NCBI GenBank assembly: GCA_013397695.1
Contig: VYZI01000105.1
Location: forward strand, 2,050,104-2,114,103
Length of the DNA stretch: 64,000 bases
Direction: 5' to 3'
Origin: Centropus unirufus
Lineage: Eukaryota; Chordata; Aves; Cuculiformes; Centropidae
A model generated the notes under the pieces. That model searched no databases, was not told the DNA's origin, and saw only the letters and a list, made by a program, of their open reading frames with translations. Both the position numbers and the translations under genes were made by a program. Of the stretch, positions 25,313 through 37,162 are shown one piece after another; position 1 is the stretch's first letter; each line of letters begins with the position of its first letter.

Positions 25313-28300
25313 GTAAGATTTCTGCATTCTTGATACTGCAGGGAAATGCCTGGGAAATGCCTGGGAAGGGAGAAGAAAGGCATCAATACAGAAGGACCTT
25401 GTAATCCCCAAGCAGGGGAAATAATGCCTTTATTTATCTAAAAAAGGTCAATGGAGAGGATGAATGGGGAAAGGGGATCCCCCCATCTCCCGATGGAGAG
25501 AGCTGTGACACCTGATAGGGAGGAGATATCGTTTGGACCCATAGACAATTGCCTGTCACTTGTCCCTCCTCATTCAGCACCCCAGGGTGGAGGGCACTGA
25601 CACACTGCTTTAAAAGGCTGAGGTGTGAATGGCAACCACATGTCACAGGGTGGTACAACTATGAGCAAGGACTTGAACCAATATCCTCTACTTAATTTGC
25701 CAATCTGTCCCCACAGGATTAGGATGGCATGTGTTTATCCTGAGCTTCTGCCATTCCTAAAACCTCCCAGCTGAATGCTGAAAGTGCTGAAAACCAGAGA
25801 GCAAGGCTGCAGCATAGATACGGGTGAGGGTATGAGAAATAAATCCAAGGACTTTGGAAAGGTTCATTGAATCACCAGCTCCAAGATTTTTGCTTATTTC
25901 TAAAGATCAGGAGATAGAGAATGGAAATAATCTGAGTGTGTCTGTATTTGATCTCTGATGGGTCTGGATCTTGTACAACGCTGGCAGCAGGGTCTGATCA
26001 TTACTGCATTCTTACGCCATCTGTTTGTGACATGTTACAAATGCTTCCTTCACCTTCAACAGAGTCATCCTTCGACAGACAGCAAGCTGGTGGATTTTAA
26101 TCTACACCCCAAAGGCCAAGAAATTCTAAAACTGGTTTCATGGGACTTTGAAAGACCTCAGAGGAAAGGCAGACTGGGCAGGAGTTGAACCCCTCCATCA
26201 GGAGGCACAGCTACATGGAGATCATGAAGAGGGTTGCAAACAGAATAAGGCTGAAAGACATGCACCTCACAATTCTTTATGCATGGAAGTGTTTTGGGTC
26301 ACTTCAGGTGTCCTTGTTTCTTCTTAAAAATCCTTGTTACTCCTTCCACCTTTCTCTAAAGCAAGCTCTGCTGCTGGCTGAAGGACATGCTCTGGATTAA
26401 ATGCACTGCAGAGTTGAAGAGGGACAAGTGCAGTTACTTCTGTACAGCTACTGCATTTTTTTACATTTCAGGACCTGCTGAGTTTGATTTTTTTCTTTAT
26501 TTCAAGATACTTAACAGGTCATGTTTCTTTTCCTCCTTTTGGGTCTAGTCTTGTCCTGGATTTAGTGGGATTGCTGAGGAAGGGACAGAGTAGGCTTCCT
26601 CTCACAGATCTGAAAGCACTTTATGGAAACAGAGAAGCATCACCATTCTTTGCTTTACTGTTGAGACTGAGGCAGAACTGTTTTTTTCTGAGATGATCCA
26701 CTGTGAGGCAGCTGGTCTAGGCACAACTCTCACAGTTCAGGAATATGTTTGTGATTCTACCTCATTTGTTTTCTAGAGGTTTGAAATCAAAGGGTAGAAG
26801 GTGCTGTCGAACAGTGATGGATTTTGAATTATTGGCCTCAGATCAGGACATACCACTGTCCTCTGTGTTCGTTTCTTCTCTTTTGCTCTGGTCCTTAGAG
26901 ATTCCATGGCAATCTTCCTACAAAACAAGCATCCTCTGAGTGCCCCACCCAGAGCTAGTGAAAGATAAGGCACTGAGAGTTTTGTTCCTTAAACCTGCTC
27001 TTAACTGGAAACAACTCCCCCAGAGTCCATGGTGCTGTCCTATGAAAATGGTAGGATTTGGAGAAAGCAACTCAACCGGAAAGTTATAGATCAGTTTCTC
27101 GGATGCTTTAAACTAGCCCTGTTCCATCTGTACATTAATCAGTGTTATGCGCTCACAAACATCCATGTGCTTGCCAGGTTGACAATATTTGTGTTTTCTC
27201 TCTCACTGTGCATGACGTTAAAATATAATAGAGCACTTCCTGAGTCATTTGGAAGGTTTCTACTGAGGTCCTCAGCTTGGGAAAACATTGATGTTTCCAC
27301 TGTTCCTGTTTTCAAAGGATACAGCCACAAGAACACCACTGCTGCTCACATTAAGACATCCCTCCTACCTCTGCAAAGAGGACAAAGAAAGTTTTTGTCC
27401 TACTGCAAGGTGTACACCTTTCAGCCTTATTCCATTTGCAACCCTTTGCGTGATCTCCATGTAGCCTTGTCTCCAGGTGGAGGTGTGCAACCACTGCCCA
27501 GGCTGTCTTTCCATGGAGATCTTTCAAAGTCCCATGAAAGCAGCCTTAGGATCTCTGTGGCCCATGGGGTGTCATTGAAATCCACCAGCTTGCTGTCTAC
27601 CCAAGGATGACTCCGTTGCAGGGGAAGGAAGCATTTGTAGTGGGTCACAAACATGGTGTAAGAATGCGGTGATGACCAGGCTCTGCTGCCAGCTTTGCAC
27701 AAGATCCAGACCCACTAGAGATCCAATACAAACAAACATAAATTGGTTATTTCCAATCTCTATCTATCTCCCGATCTTTAGAGACAAGCGAAAACCTTGG
27801 AGCTTGTGGTTTAATGAACCTTTCCAAAGTCCTTGGATTTATTTCCAAAGTTATTTTCTAAAGGAGGTACTGAGAGAAGTAGAAAATTCTTTCTAGATTC
27901 AGATGTTCAAACAACTGCCTTCAAAAATGTTTATCCTTATCACAAAGTCCCAGAGGTTTTTCTCTAACAGCAGATGCCGCTGAACTGTAGCACAAAAACA
28001 TCGTGTCTCTACAATTTCACCAATAGATGGCAGTGGGCACATTTGGGTGGCTCCTCAGCGGCTTCGTTGGCACCCAGAATAGAAAATATCAAACCACTCC
28101 GGTTCCTGTCACCAAGCCACACCAGCAGGTTTCCCTAAAAAAAAAAAAAAAAACAAATGCTCGGTGTCTGCCAGTTGTGGATGGATGGACAGGTCTTGTA
28201 TCCAGACTTTTAAGCAGCTGCTGTGATCAATGCTTGCATATGTAATGGTATCTCTGTGTCAGCAGGCAGACAGCAAGAGCTTTGTAGCATCATCTCTTTT

Positions 28301-29807
28301 AACAACCAGCGGTAACCCCTGATGAAAGTGGGTTTTAGGCAACATTCAGCCCTTAGGATCTTTCTATAGATCTGAAATTTGAATTCTGCTCTCAGTTACA
28401 AAGTTTGCAGAAATCCCTCTAAACAAGCACGAAGGAGCTGTCATTGTGGGTAGAGGGGCAGTGGAACTTGCAGTTCAGTACTTGTGAATGATTTTCTCAA
28501 CAGAAGGAGACGGTTTGCTCTGTGTTACAGCATTTCTTACAGATGATTCAAAGGTCCTATCAAAGCTGCTCAAGCAATACATCCCTCTAGATCCCACTCC
28601 TTTTGAGGCTGCTGAACCCCCAAGCTAGTGACCATGCTCAATTCCCACAATACTAGCCTTGTCCTTTTTGTGCTGAGATTTGGTGTTTCCCCCTGACTTA
28701 TCCAAGCTTGCCATTGCCTCCAGATGTGCTTATTTACCAGGACTGCTGCATCTTCATCAAGGGGGGAGACTGAAGCACCGGGTGCTACATAGTTCCCACC
28801 CCAGAACAGAGAAGCTCCAGACTTATTGTATGTCTCTGACGCTGTAACCACCTCAGACCCATTTTGTTCCCATCTGCAGGCCAGTCCTTACGATGTTACA
28901 CATGCAAGGAACCAATGGACATTTCTCAGTGCAGAACAGTCACCCTGTGTCCCATAAAAGCCAATGTGTGCACAACAACACTGCACTCTGTAGACTCAGG
29001 TAAGTTTCACATCTTCCTGTGAGAGATCGTAGGTAAAGATCATCAAATCCCAGAATGGTTTGGGTAGGAAGGGACCTCATACATCATCCAGTTCCAATCT
29101 CTCCAGCTTTCCTGTAGCCCTCTTTAAGTACTGAAAGGCTGCTCTAAGGTCTCCCTGGAGCCTTTTCTTTCCCAGGCTGAATAACCCCAAGTCTCTCAGT
29201 GTGGCCTCATAGCAGGAGTGCTCCAGCCCTTGGATCATTTTCGTGGCCTCCTCTGGACTCCTTCCAACAGTTCCATATCCTTCTCATGTTGTGGATTGCA
29301 GAACTGGATACAATACTCCAAATGGGGTGTCACAAGAGCAGAGTAGACGGAGAGAATACCCTCCCTTGCCCTGCTGGCCATGCTTCTTTTGATGCAGCCC
29401 AGGATACAGGTGGCCTTCTGGTCTGTGGGTACACATTGCCAGCCCAAGCCCTTACTTGCCTTTATTTACTATAATACTTTACTTAATCTCCCTCCATTAT
29501 ACAAAGCCAGTATTTCTCAATGCCAGCTGTCTGCACCTTCCTTCACCATTAATTTCTCTCTGTTCTTCTCGCCCTTTCCAATCTGCCTGTTTCAGGTTAC
29601 CCCTTTTTTGGCAACATCACTGTGACCAGAAGCTGTGAGGAGGAATGCCTTTTATCTGATGGTATAGGAGCAAATAAACCCAAGACATGCTGCTTCACCG
29701 ACCTCTGCACTGATGACGGCAAGAGCAGAAATGGGGCGAGAAGCAGCTCTGCAGCACTGGGTCTGATGTCCATGGCTGTTGGCATGCTCCTCCTGTGTTC
29801 TCTGTAA
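25261..29807 (+). CDS. SLURP1: SLURP1-like Ly6/uPAR protein with a C-terminal anchor tail; 3 coding exons
   Basis: Coding sequence is join(25261..25312, 28880..28999, 29596..29807), 384 nt, 127 residues plus TAA. The signal peptide is M1-G18. The LU domain runs L21-C95 with ten cysteines (23, 26, 35, 41, 48, 71, 75, 89, 90, 95). The motifs CYTCKEPM (23-30), CRTVT (35-39), YPF (59-61), VTRSC (67-71), IG (81-82) and CCFTDLC (89-95) match SLURP1 best among the Ly6 proteins I know, with LYPD2 second. N64-I-T is a likely glycosylation site. Oddities: mammalian SLURP1 ends just after the domain and is secreted, whereas this protein has 32 further residues ending in a hydrophobic run (A110-L127). 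Also, the Asn normally following the last LU cysteine is replaced by T96. The neighbours (PSCA upstream, LYPD2 downstream) are those of mammalian SLURP1, but the strand is opposite. It could instead be a lineage-specific LYPD2 duplicate. Both introns are phase 1. Confidence 0.72.
25836..26268 (+). repeat. Inverted repeat, left arm (~430 bp), in intron 1
   Basis: Reads in the same sense as the reverse complement of 27403-27848. Shared landmarks include AATCCAAGGACTTTGGAAAG near the outer end, GGGTCTGGATCTTGT in the middle, CAGCAAGCTGGTGGATTT and CATGGGACTTTGAAAGA, and GAATAAGGCTGAAAG at the inner end. The aligned parts look about 75-80% identical by eye. I do not recognise the family. Confidence 0.8.
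27403..27848 (-). repeat. Inverted repeat, right arm (~445 bp), in intron 1
   Basis: Reverse-complement partner of 25836-26268, separated from it by about 1.1 kb of unrelated sequence. Similarity stops at both ends of the arms, so it is either two opposite insertions of one repeat family or an inverted duplication. Both arms keep a partly open frame in register, with shared words such as DSKLVDFN and SWDFER, but no start or splice context supports a gene. Confidence 0.8.
28137..28154. repeat. Poly-A tract
   Basis: A run of 18 A in intron 1 of the SLURP1-like gene. No target duplication or retrocopy body was evident. Confidence 0.9.
28880..28999 (+). CDS. SLURP1: SLURP1-like coding exon 2
   Basis: 120 nt after a CATCTGCAG acceptor and before the GTAAGT donor. 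It encodes G18 to the first base of G58, with cysteines 23, 26, 35, 41 and 48. Its length equals LYPD2 exon 2. Confidence 0.87.
29041..29450 (-). repeat. CR1 LINE with internal deletion, - orientation
   Basis: Fills most of SLURP1-like intron 2. After cagaatggtttgggtaggaa it jumps from the 3' tip straight to 'ctccagctttcctgtagccc', so some 300 nt of the usual body are missing. It ends about 145 nt before exon 3. Confidence 0.9.
29596..29807 (+). CDS. SLURP1: SLURP1-like coding exon 3 (end of LU domain, anchor tail)
   Basis: 212 nt after a pyrimidine-rich tract and TTCAG, ending in TAA. It encodes G58-L127 with cysteines 71, 75, 89, 90 and 95 and the hydrophobic C-terminus. Confidence 0.87.
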
Positions 29808-32800
29808 TGTCAAAAGAACTGAGGCACCAGCCAAAATACCCCTGCTTCTCTCTCTGCCAAGCTGCCTCGTGAACTCTTAGATGCCTTGGGAATGACCTTC
29901 CTCACTGTTGCATGACTTTACACATCCTCAGTGTTGCTTATTCAAGTGGAATCAAGATAAGAGTTTGTATACCGGGACATCAAACCCTCAAGTTTCCATT
30001 TTCGAGATGCTAAGTAGATGTTCCCCACCTTCACCTGCTGCTGGTCTTCAGGACCCACATCTGCCCCTATAGCTTTCCTCTGTGGAGAACAGGTGTGGAT
30101 GAAAAGCTGCAGCTACATGAAGCCAGAGGGCAGTGCCATCAAGATTGCGTTTTGGGGTAATGCTCAGCAAGAGCAGGGGCTGTACATACACTGGGTGTGG
30201 ACAGTGCTTTTTTTTTCCAGGTCTCCTCAAGCTACTACACAAACTGTGCCTATGTGCCTCTATTAAATCCCTGCACACACCCCCAGAAACCCTGCATCCC
30301 TCCACCAGGAACTTGGCTCATTTTCTTTCTGCTTTTGATGCCACCTCCTGAATCAGAGTAGCAGGTGGATGTTGGTTCCTGCTCCCTTCCTGCTCAGCAG
30401 CGTGTGGGTTGGAATTGTAGAAAGCTGGAACTTATTTCTATCTATAATAAGCTGCAGAATTAGTTCAGAAGGGTTCAGCCTTCATATATTATGATAGGAT
30501 ATATGTCTTGGAAGATCAAAATGTGCCCTGGACTAACAGGACAGGAGAGGTTAGACCTAAAAAAAAAGCAAATTTTGGAGCTTTGCTAGCCAAAACCCTC
30601 AGTATCTCTTTGCCTGAGCTAAAGTTGTGATAGGAACACCTGGATTTGCCTTCCCAAAGGTTTTGCAAATCATTTAAAGCAACTTCTTCTGTTACTCTAA
30701 CCTCCACTCTCCCTTCACAGGGAGGAGACTGCAGGAAAGGAAAAGTAATGATTATCCCAGACTCTCTACTCTGGGAAAAGCCAAGGGCTTCACTCATGCC
30801 GGTTAACAGTGTTACTGGGTCCCAGCTGGGGATTTGCTGCGTTCTTCCTTGGAGCAGTTGTAAGACTGATTTTGATGCCCTGTCTGCTGTAAAACTGGAT
30901 GAAGTGAAAACAGATAAAAATGAGCGAGGAGTGCCTGGCTCGCCACCCTCTCCAGTGGGGATAGGCAAGGAACTTGCTATTTGTTCTGTTCTTATTTCAA
31001 AGGCTCATCTAGGGGACAACCTGCAAAAGCAAGAGTAGAGCATGAATGCATCCCATGCACTATTTATGCCATCCCTACAATGTCCCCTGTAGAAAAGTCC
31101 ATTTTTACCCTGTTTTCATAAGACATCAGCCAGGAAACTAAAAGAATAAGCAGGGTGTTTTTTAAATTCACTATACAAAGGTAATTGTTTCTCAAGGTCT
31201 GCCTCAGCACCACTTGCAAGAAAACATTGACAAGGCATTGTATTCCTTGGCAGAGAGCGCTGTGAAAGCCTGAGGCTCAGGAGGTTGATGAGACCTTTTT
31301 TTCTGGAATCGAAATGCTCTGGACTTCACTAAATGAGTCACAGCTTCCCTGAGACACCCTTTCAAGTCTGAGACCTAGATGGAGGGGAAAGGCCATTGAG
31401 TGGATAATGATTGAAGCCTACTCAAATACTGATTTTTACACCCACCCTTGCAGACATGGAGCACCAACTTCTGCTTCCTACTCATCTGTTGCTTCCCTGC
31501 TCCAAAAATAGTCACATGTCAAGTCAGAAGCAAACCACCATCACTGTCATCCTTAAATCAGACCACCTTTTCCATCTTGGGTTCAAGCTCAGAAGTACCA
31601 TACTGTCCCCAGTGGCCCCTTACACACCGACTGCAGGGTTTTGTGGTGTGCTAATGTGGGCTGAACTTTCCTCCCTCTACTGCATGTGCTGATGGAGCAG
31701 GGTGAGGATACAGAGGGACTGAGAGGATAAAGGTCCCCTTCTGGTTGAGAATTTAGCAAATAAAGTTGGATCCTCCAGTTTTCAGCCTGCATCATCTTTT
31801 TTGTGCACTCAGCCTTCACCCAGGAGGGAGCATGGGGCAGCGCAGGCTGCAGGGAGGGCATGGTTCTGGCATGTTTCCTACAGATCCTAAAGTACCCTGT
31901 GCCAGCGAGGGAAAAAACTACAGAAGCCAAGCAAGGGAGTGTAAAAATAGTCCTGGTAGCAGCTATATTTAAGGCTGTCCCCACTGGAAGAGGAGGGAGA
32001 AAAAGGTGGCAGACACAAGAAGCTCATCTGCATCATGCCCTGGGAGAACTGAGGGTTTACAGAGCGCAGTTTCTCTTGCAACAGCCAAAGAGAAAGCATC
32101 TGAGCTCAGCACTGCAAGGCAAGCAGGTATTTTTGGGTCCACTCTTTGCTGTTAAGATGCTGTGAGTGATGACCACTGCCCTATTTGTGACACTGGTGCT
32201 GGCTGTGAATATTCTGGGATCACACTCCTGTCAACTAGGACTTCTCTGTTAATGTTACTCCATTGACAGAGCAGCAAGCATCTACTATAGACAAAACAAA
32301 GTCAAAGGTATGTTTTCGCTTCAAAGTGCTTGTGATTCTTAGATTAGGAGAGGTGAAAAGCCTTTCACAGTGTCAGGGGTTACAAAATTTCTTTTTGCAT
32401 TAATATTCATGTGCTCATGCTGTATCAGCCTTAAGCCACAGGCTGAAGAATTGTCACTGGGAGCCATTGCAAAATTTGATTTGCTGCTGCTTTGATTATT
32501 TCTTTTATTTATTCTTGCTATTCGGTCCCTAGGAGTTGAAACCAGTGAGTACCACTGCCCCAGGAAAAGCAAGACACTGCTAGGGAATTCAAAGGAGTTT
32601 TAAGAATTTTCCTTCACGGGGTCTAGTGGACATGCAAGAGGAAGAAGTTTAAATATAGGCTGAATAAAACAGAACAGAGAGAGATGTTTCTCTGGTGGGC
32701 CATAAAAAGATTTGCAGCCTCTCAGCCCTGCACAATGGGGTTTTACAGAAGGCAGCAACTAGCACTGCTGTTGCTGTGTTGAAGGACCATACATTCCTCT

Positions 32801-32861
32801 CTAGGGGCTTATTTTTATCAGCAGCGGCTCCATCCAGGGCTTGGGACTTTATGTCCAGACC
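29808..32861. other. SLURP1-like 3' flank and intergenic DNA
   Basis: About 3 kb with no CR1 and no recognised gene. Open frames up to 150 codons (30516-30968, 31589-31984) have no visible family. Confidence 0.5.
30262..30267 (+). promoter_or_regulatory. Possible polyadenylation signal of the SLURP1-like gene
   Basis: ATTAAA lies about 455 nt after the stop codon. It is the first clear hexamer variant I found downstream, but no transcript evidence is available. Confidence 0.3.
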
Positions 32862-32885
32862 TGAGGGCACTCCTTGGTGCTTCAT
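32862..32885. repeat. Direct repeat flanking a CR1 insertion, left copy
   Basis: Matches 33042-33065 at 22 of 24 positions (core tgagggcactcc, tggtgctt). Confidence 0.85.
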
Positions 32886-32890
32886 CAAAG

Positions 32891-33041
32891 AATAATGGAC
32901 TGGTTTGGGTTGTAACGGTCCTTAAAGATCATCCAGGTCCAAAACCCTGACACAGGCAGGGACAACTTCCACTGGGTCAGATTGCTCGAAGCCTCCATCA
33001 ACCTGACCTTGAACACCTTCAGGAATGGAACATGCTCAACT
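32891..33041 (-). repeat. Short CR1 copy with long target-site duplication, - orientation
   Basis: About 150 nt of CR1 3' end, beginning near aatggactggtttgggttgt and ending at gaatggaacatg, between two 24-bp direct repeats. Confidence 0.88.
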
Positions 33042-33065
33042 TGAGGGCACTCCCTGGTGCTTGAT
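33042..33065. repeat. Direct repeat flanking a CR1 insertion, right copy
   Basis: Near-perfect copy of 32862-32885, lying immediately after the truncated 5' side of the CR1. Confidence 0.85.
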
Positions 33066-33508
33066 ACTTTAACTGGCTTAGAAGTTACCTTTTCCACCAT
33101 CTCCTAGACCTTCCACAAATGTGGGGCATCCCAACAGATGGGCAGCCCTACAGATGTCCAGTCCTGATATATCTATATCGCCATCTTTCAGTTGCAAATC
33201 TGCAAATGCTTTCATTTTCACCTAAAAATTAAAGAGTGAAGCACAACAGAGACTAAACTTTCAGGGAGTTGTTTGCAGACCCATATTGGTGAGGATATTC
33301 AAACTTGCATATCAAGTTGAGTCTCACCTCCAGCCAACCACCAGGGTGACAGACCTGCCTTGCATGACCTTTCCCAATCTTTCCAGAAGTCTTGAAGGGG
33401 GAGCGAAAATTCCAAAAGATATTTCCTTCCCAGGAAACACAATAAACAGCCAATTTTGGTTTGGGCTGTATCAGGACCCAGGTCAGATCCTGCTGCTTTG
33501 ACTTGGAC

Positions 33509-33979
33509 AAGAATGGATTGATACTAGCCCTGAAGAGAAGGACTTGGGGGTGCTGGTGGATGAGAAGCTCAACATGAGGTTGCAATGTGTCCTTGGACCC
33601 CATAAAGCCAACCACATCCTTGGTTGCATTCAAAGCAGTGGGACCATCAGGAATTTTCCCCCTCTACTCTGCTCTTGTGAGTCTTCACCTGGAGCCCTGT
33701 GTTCAGTTCTGGAGTCCTCAGCACAGGAAGGACATGGACTTCTTAGTGCAAGTCCAGAGAAGGACACAAAAATTATGAGAGGGCTGCAGCACCTCCAGTC
33801 CAAGGATAGGCTGAGAGAGTTGAGCTTGTTTAGCCCAGAGAAGAGAAGGCTATGGGGAGACCTTAGAGAAGCCTTCCAGTACTGAAAGGGGCCTACAGGA
33901 AAGGTTAAAATATGTCCCTGCCCAGTCCAGGGAGGTTAGAACTGGATTATTTTTAAGGTCCCTTCCAATCCAAACGATT
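33509..33979 (+). repeat. CR1 LINE with internal deletion, + orientation
   Basis: Extends further 5' than most copies here (gacttgggggtgctggtgga). After 'gcctacaggaaaggtt' it jumps to 'gtccctgcccagtcc', losing roughly 200 nt of the usual body. Confidence 0.92.
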
Positions 33980-35160
33980 CCCACAAAAGCATCACGGCTG
34001 CTGTGAGAGAGTAAAGCTACACGAACAGCATGATTAATGCTTAGAGGACTACAGTTTCCAGCAGGGATCTTTTGCAGTTGCTTTCCACAGCAGGACACTG
34101 GTCACATCATGTGTACCTATGAGTGATAGTAATTATCCTGGCAGGCTGTGATTGCAGGCCGGCTCAAGTGGCAAGGTGGGAAACACCAGGAGCTTTTTGC
34201 TGCGCAATTTCTTTTAATTCTATATATTTTGTCTTCTTCAGAAGGGTGGGGGTGGAAAATACAGCCCTCTTGGAAGGTGCATTAAACCAGATGGGCAGGA
34301 AAGAAAAAGAGACAAGGCAAGGACAGAAATCATTGCAAAATTCCAACAGAAGTAAAAAGAAGTGGATATTTCTGCAGTCCAGACATTTAATGTAAAACAG
34401 AGCCCTGATGCAATTGAATACAGAAAGAACTTGTAGTTCTTGCTAAAAATACCTCTCTAAAGTATAAATATACATTAGCATGTAGCTGCAAGGCTTATGG
34501 AGATATCTGCCACAGTCTTATATTTACAGATAGGGATTTAAATGTTTAATACTGCACATTCAAAAGGAAGTCACTTCATCTGAAGTAGTTATTAATTATA
34601 GAATGCACTCGGCAGGCCTGAAGTGCAGCAGAAGTGATATCATTTTCAATATCACTCCCAAATTATTTCTCATCTAAAACCGAACATGCACTTTTTTTTT
34701 TCTTCTTAAAATAGATCTATTTTTTCCATATTAGGCTGTGGATGTCTTGGAACGGCTGCCTCTGACACGTCAGTACATCCTCTCTCAGATGTCTTTATTT
34801 CTCTCCTGCTTGACTCTCGCATCTTTAATTCCAAGGGAACCTAAAACCAAGGCCACTTTATTCAGTACAGCCCCGGGTCTGAGAACAAGGCAAATCTAAA
34901 AATGAGGTGAAAGGAAACCGAAATGGATTTTTTGAGGGGGCAGGGAGGCAAGAACCATGTCATGGTTGGTATCTCAATTTAGAAAAGTCATTTGGGGTCA
35001 CTTGAACATGAAGGGGATGCTCAGGGTGCTATAAAGGGATGGGTCAGATGGCCTGCACGGGCATTACCTGCCTTCCCATCGTACTCTCAACCTCATTCTC
35101 TGGGGCTCTAGTCTTTTTGCCTTGAGGTTTTAAGAAATGCAAGGTGTGTTGATTAACCAT
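33980..35160. other. Intergenic DNA without recognised gene
   Basis: Contains an AT-rich, low-repeat block at about 34430-34720. No CR1 or exon recognised. Confidence 0.5.
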
Positions 35161-35514
35161 TGGGAATGGATTGAGAGCAGCCCTGATACGAACTTGGAGT
35201 GTTGGTGGATGAGAAGCTGAACATGAGCCAGCAATGTGTGCTCCCAGCCCAGAAACCACCCATGTCCTGGGCTGCATCCAGAGCAGTGTGGCCAGCAAGG
35301 TAAGGAAGGGAATTCTGCCCCTCTACTCTGCTCTCATGACATCCCACCTGGAGCCCTGCATTCAGTTTTGAAGCACAGGACAGACATGGATCTGTGAAAG
35401 TGAGTCCAGAGGAGGCCACAAAAATGATCTAAGAGCTGTAGCACCTCCCATTCAAGGACAGCCTGGGAGAGCTGGGCTTGTTCAGCCTAGAGGAGACAAG
35501 GCTTTGGGGAGAGA
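35161..35514 (+). repeat. CR1 LINE lacking its 3' end, + orientation
   Basis: Runs from ggattgagagcagccctgat to 'ttcagcctagaggagacaag' and stops without the 3' region, which is unusual for CR1 and implies a later deletion. Confidence 0.9.
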
Positions 35515-36779
35515 TGGTGCATTTGGTTCCGTGGTACCTTTGGACTTGAAAGGAGCAGGCTGAGGAGCATTCCAGTGCTTGTCAGAAGTTTTTCACCTTC
35601 TTTGGGCCCTGCTGGTATGCACACACCTTTGCTACTTGGCTGGTGCCCTAGACAAGGCATAAATATAGGCTGAGACACAAACACAGGCTGAGGCACAATG
35701 CTTTTCCACTTGCCTACATGAAATCTTGGGGGTGGGTGGCACTCAGCCAGCCAAAACTCTCCCCTAGACAGATTTCAGAGGGCAGCTGTGAGGCAGCAGT
35801 GATGGGAGGTGCTCACAGAAGGATGTGTCATCACTCCCAGCAAGAAGCATGAACCCACAGCAGACAGCAGGCTCGGGGTTCCCAGACAGCATCAGGATAT
35901 GCTCACCACCTGCTGTGAAGTGGCAGAACAGCAAAGCCTCATTAACAATGTGCTTTGATGTAGGTCTTTGTCATCAATCCTCTGAAGCCTCAGGAAGGCT
36001 TGAGCCATCTTCAGTCCCAGAGAAGACTTCAGTGGAGTCTCTTCCACCTGAATATCTGTTTTTCTGAAACCCACAGGGATTTCATAAACCCTTGATGTGC
36101 AATGAAGTCAAACCATCAGCTGTACGTTGTTACCTGTGCACACACAAATCCACAAAAAGATGAGCCATGTCCTTATAAAGTGGGTCTAAAAACATGTCAG
36201 AACTTGTTTTCAGTCTTTCCTGGGCTGCTGCCCATGGCTCTGGGGAAACAGAACCATGGGGAAGAGGTGTTTTTAGTGTAAAGACAGCTGTCACTGTGTT
36301 TGGGGATGACATCCAAATCTGAAAGAGAAACAAACACCCAGGAGTCAGTGACGGGTTCTGATGCACTTGCAGCAGAGGAGAAAAGCCCTGTAGGTTAGGA
36401 GGGCAGAGTTAACAGCCAGACATCTGACTTCCACTCCAAAAAAAGAAGTTATTTTAAACAAACTACTGTCACCCACCAGCTGCACCCAGCTTGGGAAAAG
36501 GTTTTAGTTTGTCTCTGTCCTCAGGGAATGGAATGAGACGGTGGAGATTTTTTTTCCTACCTGCTGGTATCCTCAAATCACGATAGGGTTTTTGGCGAGC
36601 TCACTTTTGCTATGCCAGCTCTATTCAAATATCTCACAGGCAAGTTGGGGTTCCTCATGCATAGGAAACAAGCCTAGGTGAGCCCCCAGGGGCTTTTTCT
36701 GATAAACTAATGGAGTGTATATAAAGGTTTTCCTAAACTTATAAGATTCAACAAAAATCCTTATTTCTTACCACTCCTC
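35515..36779. other. Intergenic DNA without recognised gene
   Basis: About 1.3 kb of unique-looking sequence; nothing identified. Confidence 0.5.
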
Positions 36780-37162
36780 AGGCTGAGAAAGCTGGGCTTG
36801 TATAGCCTAGAGAATTGAAGGCTCTGGGGAGACCTTAGAGCACCCTCCCAGTATTTAAACACAACCTACAGGAAAGCTGGGAAGGGGCTCTTTATCAGGA
36901 AGTACACAAGACAGGACAAGGAGTAACAGCTTTAAGCTGAAAGAGGGGAAATTTAGATGTGATATTAGGAAGAAATGTTTAACAGTGAGAGTGGTGAGGC
37001 ACTGACACGTATTGCCCAGGGAAGTTTTGGATGCCCCATTCCTGAAAGTGTTCTGGGCCAGGTTGGATACGAGCAGTGGAAGTGTCCCTGCCCATGACAC
37101 AGGGATTGGAATTGAATGATCTTTAAGGTGCCTTCCATCCCAAACCATTCTATGATTCTATG
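36780..37162 (+). repeat. CR1 LINE, + orientation
   Basis: From 'ggctgagaaagctgggcttg' to the tail cattctatgattctatg. Confidence 0.93.

Larger units (their letters stand above)
25313..28879 (+). other. SLURP1: SLURP1-like gene intron 1
   Basis: 3.57-kb phase-1 intron with no CR1 copy, unusual for this window. It contains an inverted repeat pair (25836-26268 and 27403-27848) and a poly-A run at 28137-28154. Confidence 0.7.

Noticed and set aside
25958..26188. Open frame in the left inverted-repeat arm, similar to one in the right arm
   Set aside because: The similarity follows from the DNA repeat itself. The frames are short and contain indels relative to each other. Kept as a repeat, not a gene.
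27029..27610. 193-codon open frame on + inside SLURP1-like intron 1
   Set aside because: It runs from unique sequence into the right inverted-repeat arm on the opposite frame. There is no signal peptide, domain, cysteine pattern or splice context.
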